Shown piece after piece: positions 6,991 to 11,715 of a stretch of 11,715 bases of DNA. The stretch comes from Actinomycetes bacterium (lineage in GTDB: Bacteria; Actinomycetota; Acidimicrobiia; Spongiisociales; UBA5794), in assembly GCA_023336765.1 (NCBI GenBank), contig JAMBLL010000131.1, positions 1 to 11,715 on the forward strand, read 5' to 3'. The notes under the pieces are model-generated. The model made no database searches. It was given only the letters and a program-made list of their open reading frames with translations, and was not told the DNA's origin. The first letter of the stretch is position 1, and each line of letters opens with the position of its first letter. Position numbers and translations under genes: made by a program.

Positions 6991-7048
6991 CAGATCGCTC
7001 GCAGGCTCGCTGACAGATAACAGATCGCTCGAAGACTCGCTTTCAGAT
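6991..7048. repeat. Two copies of a 28-bp box starting CAGATCGCTCG
   Basis: Units at 6991-7018 and 7021-7048 both begin CAGATCGCTCG and end CAGAT, with CTCGCT in the middle, and are offset by 30 bp. They differ at only a few positions. A third, shorter relative is at 2643-2662. The unit directly precedes the heptamer array at 7050-7140. Confidence 0.6.
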
Positions 7049-9460
7049 TCAGAGTCGTTTTCGGTTTTCCGTTTTCCGACCGTGAACTGTGAACTGTGAA
7101 CTGTCAACACTTTCAGTCGTCGTTCTACGTTTGTCGTTCTGTCCCTCTAACGCCACTATCGCTGCTGTTGCTATCTGCTCTGGCAGGAAGCCGAACGCCT
7201 CGTAGAGTTCGGCGATTGTCCCGGATTCGCCGAAACGAGTGACACCGATGGGGAGTGCCCGTTGGCCGAACACGGACCCGAGCCATGCCATCGCGTGCGG
7301 CGACGCATCGTGGATCGTCACGATCGGTGCGTTGCGTTCGTTGGGACGGATCAGGGTTGCGATGTGGCCAGCACTCGTTGGCATGCGCGCATCGCGTACC
7401 GCATCGGACTGTTCACCGGCCCAACCCCTGAAGAGCCGGTCGGCACTCGTGATATCGATGACAGTTGCGGCGACCCCCTCGTCGCGGAGTAACTCAGCTG
7501 CGGCGAGGACCTCGGGCATCACTGGTCCGGACGCAGCAAGGATGACTGGTGTGCCTGACTCTGGTTCTGAGAGCCGGTATCCACCGGCCAGGACCGCCTT
7601 CCTGAGTTCCTGGGCACCGTGGCGCTCGACCGCGTCCATGAACGGAGCCTGTTCGATCGGCCGGGTGCTGAGCCTCAGGTACATGCTCTCACGGTCGGTC
7701 AGTCCTGTGATGCCATCCCCGAGAAGCCATTCAACCGCTAGGGCATACGCGGGTTCTACCTGCGCGATACCCGGAAGTTCGAGCCCTACCGATGGTGTGA
7801 TCGTCGATTGGTGAGCGCCGCCTTCTGGGGCAAGGGTGATCCCAGCGGGTGTGCCCACAACGATGAACCGTGAGTCGTTGTACAGCGAGTAGACGAGTGC
7901 GTCGAGTCCACGCAGGACGAACGGGTCATAGACCGTCCCAATCGGGATCAGCATCTCTGCGTGGTGGTCGTGAGATAGCCCGAGTTGGCCGAGGAGCAGG
8001 AACAGGTTCATCTCGGAGATCCCGAGTTCGATGTGTTGGCCGTCGGGTTTCGGGTCCCATCTCAGCAGGCGCCCCTCCTCGAGGTAGTTCGTGTCGTGCG
8101 ATGGTGAATACACCCCGCGCGAGTTGATCCATCCGCCCAGGCTTGTCGAGACGGACACGTCTGGTGACGCTGTGACGATCCGTGGACCCAATGCGGGGTC
8201 CTTGCCATAGGCCACGAGTACCCTCCCGAAAGCCTCCTGGGAGGAGCTACGCGGCTTGTGCGTAGCTCCGGAGGGTTCGGGTACCACGATCACCGGACGT
8301 GGCGGTACAGGGACGTTGTTCACATCTGCACCGACGCGGAGGCATACCTGTCCAGCTGGGGATTCATCAGGGAACCTGCTCCACTCGTCGGACTCGGTGA
8401 GCCCGGTGGCCTCGCGCAGTTCGTCGATCTGGGGCCTCGAAAGCAGTGCGCTGTGGTTGAGAGGGTCGCCCACGATGGGTAGTCCGTAACCCTTGATCGT
8501 GTAGGCAAAGACGACGGATGGTCGGTCCTCGTCCTCGTCGCACTGTCTGAAGGCATCGATGAGGACGCCGAGATCGTGACCGCCGAGGTTCTGGATCACC
8601 TCCGCAAGATCGTCATCAGTGATGCCGGCTATCGCCAGCGCAACGTCCTCGGCCGCATTGTCGAGGAACCTCACTCGGAGCTCGGCTCCGCTGTACGCGA
8701 ACAGGCTCTGGTACTCCTCGTTCGTCATCTCATCGATATGGTGCTTGAGGGCCTGGCCGTGTGGCTGCTCGAAGGCAGCCTGGAGCCTTGCCCCGTATTT
8801 CGCCTCGACAACCTGCCACCCTGCATTGTGGAAGAACTGCTTGATCCGCTCAGCCTGGATACCCGGGATGATGCGGTCGAGGCTCTGGCGGTTGAGGTCG
8901 ATGATCAGCATGACGTTCCCGAGTCCCTGGAGTGCAGGATCTGAGATCGCCTCCCACACGTTGCCCTCGTCGAGTTCCGCGTCGCCCGCGATGGCGATGA
9001 ATCGGGCTTGGATGTTGGTGTCGAAGTGGTCGTCGACGTACCGTCGAGTTGCCGCTGAGAACAACGGTGCAACCGCACCGAGCCCGACTGACCCCGTCGA
9101 GAAGTCGAATACATCGGGGTCTTTCGTTCTCGACGGGTATGACTGGAGGCCCCCGATGCTGCGTAGCCGCGTGAGATATGACTCGTCGAGTTCACCTGTG
9201 ACATACTTGATGGCGTGGAACAGGGGAGATGCGTGTGGTTTGACCGCGACCTTGTCGTTACCTGTGATGTGGGCGAACCACAGGGCCGTCATGATCGTCG
9301 TCATGGATGCAGACGAAGCCTGGTGCCCTCCGACCTTGATCTCCGTATCAGCGCGAGCATTCGCATGGTCGATCATCCGAACAGACAGCCATCGCAACCT
9401 GTCCTCGATGTCACTGAGGACTGAGAGGTCCACATTGTCAGCTTGTTGTTTGTCGTTCAC
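7049..9460 (-). CDS. AceE-like thiamine-diphosphate enzyme (homodimeric pyruvate dehydrogenase E1 / transketolase-like)
   Basis: An 803-residue ThDP enzyme of the transketolase/AceE group. AceE decarboxylates pyruvate and passes the acetyl group to the lipoyl E2 subunit. Order: GGHQASSAS at 44-52, TGSVGLG at 122-128, then the ThDP/Mg site GDAELDEG at 159-166 with N190 closing it. LDRIIPG, HNAGWQV and NLGGHD (291-296) closely follow AceE wording, as does AYTIKGYGLP. ISEM (E483) matches the Glu that activates the cofactor, and LAPEGGAHQS (543-552) the loop before the interface. The C-terminal transketolase domain spans about 640-770. It is shorter than E. coli AceE (about 887), and the ThDP motif reads GDA rather than GDG. 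The GTG at 9460 has only a weak GGGA-type ribosome-binding site. No E2 or E3 gene is adjacent, so another oxoacid or a transketolase role is possible. The last 30 or so residues are encoded by a heptamer repeat array. Confidence 0.85.
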   Translation of the reverse strand: MNDKQQADNVDLSVLSDIEDRLRWLSVRMIDHANARADTEIKVGGHQASSASMTTIMTALWFAHITGNDKVAVKPHASPLFHAIKYVTGELDESYLTRLRSIGGLQSYPSRTKDPDVFDFSTGSVGLGAVAPLFSAATRRYVDDHFDTNIQARFIAIAGDAELDEGNVWEAISDPALQGLGNVMLIIDLNRQSLDRIIPGIQAERIKQFFHNAGWQVVEAKYGARLQAAFEQPHGQALKHHIDEMTNEEYQSLFAYSGAELRVRFLDNAAEDVALAIAGITDDDLAEVIQNLGGHDLGVLIDAFRQCDEDEDRPSVVFAYTIKGYGLPIVGDPLNHSALLSRPQIDELREATGLTESDEWSRFPDESPAGQVCLRVGADVNNVPVPPRPVIVVPEPSGATHKPRSSSQEAFGRVLVAYGKDPALGPRIVTASPDVSVSTSLGGWINSRGVYSPSHDTNYLEEGRLLRWDPKPDGQHIELGISEMNLFLLLGQLGLSHDHHAEMLIPIGTVYDPFVLRGLDALVYSLYNDSRFIVVGTPAGITLAPEGGAHQSTITPSVGLELPGIAQVEPAYALAVEWLLGDGITGLTDRESMYLRLSTRPIEQAPFMDAVERHGAQELRKAVLAGGYRLSEPESGTPVILAASGPVMPEVLAAAELLRDEGVAATVIDITSADRLFRGWAGEQSDAVRDARMPTSAGHIATLIRPNERNAPIVTIHDASPHAMAWLGSVFGQRALPIGVTRFGESGTIAELYEAFGFLPEQIATAAIVALEGQNDKRRTTTESVDSSQFTVHGRKTENRKRL
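7050..7140. repeat. Heptamer repeat array overlapping the 3' end of the AceE-like gene
   Basis: Read in unbroken 7-nt steps from 7057: GTTTTCG, GTTTTCC, GTTTTCC, GACCGTG, AACTGTG, AACTGTG, AACTGTC, AACACTT, TCAGTCG, TCGTTCT, ACGTTTG, TCGTTCT. CAGAGTC (7050-7056) precedes in phase. Adjacent units are near-identical, and the unit type drifts along the array. CGTTTTCGGTT (7056-7066) occurs again at 9603-9613 in another array. Confidence 0.75.
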
Positions 9461-9480
9461 GGAACTCGATCCCTAGGCAG

Positions 9481-9529
9481 GGAGAGAGTACAGAACTGAG
9501 AGCGCAGAGCACAGAACACAGAACACAGA
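9481..9529. repeat. Heptamer repeat array (ACACAGA type)
   Basis: In unbroken 7-nt steps: GGAGAGA, GTACAGA, ACTGAGA, GCGCAGA, GCACAGA, ACACAGA, ACACAGA. It begins 20 bp upstream of the AceE-like start codon, within that gene's probable leader or promoter region. The last four units are almost the reverse complement of units in the array at 9591-9674. Confidence 0.75.
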
Positions 9530-9645
9530 TTCGGAAACATGTGAGCGCAGCGGTCCGGCAGCGAGTCCTCGTCGAACATGAGGCGATGATTTCTCCGTTC
9601 TCCGTTTTCGGTTATCGGCTATCTGCGTTCTGTGTTCTGTGCTCT
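9506..9645. repeat. Inverted repeat of 25-bp arms in the divergent spacer
   Basis: Positions 9506-9530 and 9621-9645 are reverse complements at 24 of 25 bases, separated by 90 bp. The arms are parts of two opposed heptamer arrays. The loop holds the CGAGGACTCGC box in reverse orientation (9561-9571). It could form a cruciform or a long stem in RNA, or simply reflect two insertions of one element in opposite orientation. Confidence 0.75.
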
Positions 9646-9674
9646 TTCATCTGTTCTCTGTGTTCTCGGCTTTC
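9591..9674. repeat. Heptamer repeat array (TGTTCTG type)
   Basis: Twelve units in unbroken 7-nt steps: TTCTCCG, TTCTCCG, TTTTCGG, TTATCGG, CTATCTG, CGTTCTG, TGTTCTG, TGCTCTT, TCATCTG, TTCTCTG, TGTTCTC, GGCTTTC. The unit drifts from TTCTCCG to TGTTCTG. It lies about 80 bp upstream of the parvulin start codon. The 291-bp spacer 9461-9751 holds no gene; apart from these repeats I see only a short palindrome at 9730-9741. Confidence 0.75.
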
Positions 9675-9729
9675 TCACCCCCTTCTCATGGTGCCACGCA
9701 CAGGTACCTGCCCGTTGCCCATAGCCTTC

Positions 9730-9741
9730 TCGCAATTGCGA
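9730..9741. promoter_or_regulatory. Palindrome TCGCAATTGCGA just upstream of the parvulin gene
   Basis: A perfect 12-bp palindrome ends right at the AAAGG ribosome-binding site (9741-9745) of the gene starting at 9752. Its position would suit an operator or an RNA hairpin affecting translation. One short palindrome can occur by chance, and no regulator is known here. Confidence 0.25.
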
Positions 9742-9751
9742 AAGGTCACGC

Positions 9752-10657
9752 GTGAAAAAGCTCATTCTTCTTGTAGGGATCATCTCCCTTGTCGCCGCTG
9801 CATGTTCGAGTAGCGATGAGGTCGTCTCATCGGTCAATGGTGAAGACATCACCAGAAGCGAGGTCGAGTCACTGGTCCGAGAGTCTGCTGATGGATTCTC
9901 GAACCAGGACTTCGCGACCTACCTCAGTGTTGTCATCCAGTGGGAAGCTGCGGATCAGGCTGCGGTGGAGGAGTTCGGCGTGGCTATCACGGACGATCAA
10001 ATCGATGGGCGCGTCGACGAACTCGTCGTTTCTTCCGGTCCTGAAGCAACCCTCGAGGAGTACCTGGTATCGGTGAACGCCACCGAGAGTGGTATGCGGT
10101 CTTTCGCGGAATCGCTTCTCGTACAGGAGGCCATCGAGGCTGAGCTTCTGTCAGAGGTCGATCCTGTCACAGATGACGACATTGCACAGGAGATCGCTGA
10201 TTTCCCCGGGGATTGGACCCAGGTGTGCGCAGCTCATATTCTCGTCGAGACGAGGGAAGAAGCGGACGACCTGAAGGTGCAACTCGATGACGGCGGCGAC
10301 TTTGCTGCTCTGGCAACGGAGTTCTCCATCGACCCGGGTTCGGGTGCCAACGGTGGAGACCTTGGATGTGCCACACCATCAGGTTTCGTTGAGCCGTTCG
10401 CTGAAGCGACTCTGGTCGCCGAGCTTGATACGGTCACCGACCCGATCGAGAGCGAATTCGGCTTCCACCTCATCGTCGTGAACGATCGCATCGAAGCTCC
10501 GACGGAGGACGTACGAGCATATCTCACTGAGACTCGGTCCCAGGATGCGCTGAGCATCTGGTTCACCGCCATGATCGAGGGAACGGACGTCACCGTCATC
10601 GACTCCGTTGGCGTGTGGGTAACGGACCCAACACCCCAGGTCCTTGCTTCAAACTGA
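9752..10657 (+). CDS. Parvulin-type peptidyl-prolyl isomerase lipoprotein (PrsA/SurA-like)
   Basis: An exported 301-residue foldase that catalyses cis-trans isomerisation of prolyl bonds in secreted proteins at the outer face of the membrane. The signal peptide ends LVAAAC with the lipid cysteine at residue 18. Residues 24-140 form the acidic, helical SurA_N-like chaperone part, starting VVSSVNGEDITRSEVESLV. The PPIC/parvulin domain spans about 160-247: AAHILVETREEADDL, GGDFAALATEFSIDPGSGANGG, DLG, GFVEPFAEA, and IESEFGFHLIVVNDR. These are the family core strands and the conserved GFH loop. Length fits PrsA-like lipoproteins. The GTG at 9752 has AAAGG six bases upstream. The M23 peptidase-like gene begins 59 bp downstream on the same strand and may be cotranscribed. 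It is divergent from the AceE-like gene across a repeat-rich spacer. Confidence 0.9.
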   Translation: MKKLILLVGIISLVAAACSSSDEVVSSVNGEDITRSEVESLVRESADGFSNQDFATYLSVVIQWEAADQAAVEEFGVAITDDQIDGRVDELVVSSGPEATLEEYLVSVNATESGMRSFAESLLVQEAIEAELLSEVDPVTDDDIAQEIADFPGDWTQVCAAHILVETREEADDLKVQLDDGGDFAALATEFSIDPGSGANGGDLGCATPSGFVEPFAEATLVAELDTVTDPIESEFGFHLIVVNDRIEAPTEDVRAYLTETRSQDALSIWFTAMIEGTDVTVIDSVGVWVTDPTPQVLASN

Positions 10658-10716
10658 GGTCTTGATAGCCTTCATAGTCAACGACGCGGGCACTGGGTAG
10701 CTCGTGGAGGTAAACC

Positions 10717-11715
10717 ATGAATTTCCGTCGATTGTTGTTCGTTCCCTTGTTGGTAATGGCGCTGCTCACCTCTGTTCTTGCAGGGGTAGCGTTCGCTACG
10801 GATATCGGGGAGCCGGTTGAGTACGATCTCACCTTCCCTGTTGACGGACCGCACTACTTCTCTGACACCTTCTGGGCTGGCCGCTCACACGGCTACCACC
10901 AGGGTCAGGACATGCTGGCCGACAAGATGGTTCCTATCGTTGCGGTCGCTGATGGTGTTGTGAGGCTGGTCAACTGGACATCGAGGCAATCGATGAACCC
11001 GGATCGCTGTTGCTCCCTCGTCCTGCGTCACGACGATGGTTGGGAGAGTTGGTACATCCACCTCAACAACGACACGCCAGGAACCGATGATGGCAAGGGT
11101 TGGGGCATCGTTGATGGGATCACGCCAGGCACAAGGGTCACTGCAGGCCAGCACATCGCTTGGGTCGGTGACAGTGGCAATGCGGAGAACGTTGCACCTC
11201 AGTTGCACTATGAGCTGCGAGATCCGTCTGGAACCATCGTGAACCCGTACAGGGCACTCGTCGCCGCTGGTGGTAACGATGTCGGTTCCGGTGATCGTGA
11301 CCCGCTCGTGGGCGGCGCCCGCGTCCTTGAACTCGGTGTCGTCGGATATGACGTGCGAGTTCTGCAACAGACCCTCACGAACCTCGGATACTCCGTAGGG
11401 ACCATCGATGGTCGGTTCGGCTCTGCAACCGAGATTGCTGTCAAGGCCTTCCAGAGCGAATTTGGCATCACGTCTGATGGTCGTGTCGGGAGAACCACAA
11501 AGACGGCGCTTGCGGGTGCCTCATTCGACGACCCTGACAGCGATGTTCTTTCGGTCGGGTCGAGGGGACCAGATGTCGTTGAACTCCAGGATCTCCTCAG
11601 GGAGAAAGGGTACGATCCCGGCACGAGCGACGGTGTATTCGGCCCGGCGACGCTCTCGGCGGTCATCACCTTCCAGAAGGATCACAAGCTGTGGGTCGAC
11701 GGTCTCGTTGGATCA
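10717..11715 (+). CDS. Exported M23 (LytM-like) peptidase with peptidoglycan-binding repeats, 3' truncated by window
   Basis: The first 333 residues are visible and the frame runs open to the window edge. ATG 10717 has GGAGG six bases upstream. A signal peptide ends AFA near residue 27, without a lipobox. The M23 domain spans about 35-180. H61-Q-G-Q-D65 gives the first two zinc ligands, followed by VPIVAVADGVVRLV. The middle WYIHL supplies H115, and QLHYEL supplies H164. In LytM-type enzymes the last motif is HxH; here its first His is Gln162, so hydrolytic activity is doubtful. Two PG_binding_1 repeats follow, at about 204-265 (VLELGVVGYDVRVLQQTL, GYSVGTIDGRFGSAT, AVKAFQSEFGI) and from about 275 (SVGSRGPDVVELQDLL, DGVFGPAT, VITFQKDHKLWVDG) into the edge. 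It probably acts in, or regulates, wall remodelling. Confidence 0.88.
   Translation, partial: MNFRRLLFVPLLVMALLTSVLAGVAFATDIGEPVEYDLTFPVDGPHYFSDTFWAGRSHGYHQGQDMLADKMVPIVAVADGVVRLVNWTSRQSMNPDRCCSLVLRHDDGWESWYIHLNNDTPGTDDGKGWGIVDGITPGTRVTAGQHIAWVGDSGNAENVAPQLHYELRDPSGTIVNPYRALVAAGGNDVGSGDRDPLVGGARVLELGVVGYDVRVLQQTLTNLGYSVGTIDGRFGSATEIAVKAFQSEFGITSDGRVGRTTKTALAGASFDDPDSDVLSVGSRGPDVVELQDLLREKGYDPGTSDGVFGPATLSAVITFQKDHKLWVDGLVGS

Noticed and set aside
6799..7110. Minus-strand open frame of 103 codons with a Ser/Glu-rich stretch near the end of the AceE-like gene
   Set aside because: Its odd composition comes from translating the heptamer array and the boxes in another frame. It has no ribosome-binding site or family match and overlaps two real genes.
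5204..9460. A single operon or pathway joining the hydrolase and the AceE-like enzyme
   Set aside because: The two genes are convergent with repeats and hairpins between them, and no shared substrate is evident.
8619..9476. Plus-strand open frame of 285 codons opposite the AceE-like gene
   Set aside because: The minus-strand frame carries continuous AceE-type motifs through this stretch. The plus product is low-complexity Ser/Ala/Arg-rich, as expected of an antisense shadow.
9481..9674. CRISPR array
   Set aside because: The repeats are 7 bp with no spacers between them and no cas genes are nearby.

Overview
The window looks like chromosomal DNA from a GC-rich actinobacterium. An Acidimicrobiia-like lineage is my best guess. 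The reasons are a mycobacterial-type DinG helicase, a PPOX-fold reductase of the actinobacterial F420/flavin group, a membrane-anchored Abhydrolase_9 protein (a family mostly seen in Actinobacteria), Thr/Pro-rich lipoproteins, frequent GTG starts, and a TAnnnT box placed directly before a GTG start, which suggests a leaderless mRNA. The lineage is inference and the sequence alone does not prove it. I see no phage, transposase, CRISPR, rRNA or tRNA gene.

Layout. Left (170-3255): a DinG-type Fe-S helicase on the plus strand converges on two minus-strand flavin/F420-type redox genes, a PPOX-family protein and a flavin reductase-like protein. Middle (3319-5092): a minus-strand lipoprotein with two peptidoglycan-binding-like repeats is divergent from a small plus-strand HMA-type metal-binding protein with two CxxC pairs. 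Their putative promoters overlap at the -35 boxes. The HMA gene then converges on a SIMPL (DUF541) lipoprotein, with a strong hairpin between them. Centre (5204-9460): a five-helix membrane alpha/beta-hydrolase converges on a large minus-strand thiamine-diphosphate enzyme resembling homodimeric pyruvate dehydrogenase E1 (AceE). Right (9752-11715): a parvulin-type peptidyl-prolyl isomerase lipoprotein is followed by an exported M23 peptidase-like protein with peptidoglycan-binding repeats, cut by the window edge.

Much of the window is cell-envelope biology: three lipoproteins, one exported wall-associated peptidase-like protein and one membrane hydrolase. The other genes are housekeeping or redox functions. 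They do not form one obvious pathway.

The most unusual signal is in the intergenic DNA. Three spacers (2631-2754, 6920-7140, 9481-9674) carry arrays of degenerate 7-bp repeats in unbroken 7-nt phase, next to short boxes related to CAGATCGCTCG and CGAGGACTCGC. One array runs into the 3' end of the AceE-like gene and encodes its last 30 or so residues. Two arrays face each other as a near-perfect 25-bp inverted repeat in the divergent spacer between the AceE-like and parvulin genes. I do not recognise this as a named element. It recalls the heptameric STRR repeats of filamentous cyanobacteria.
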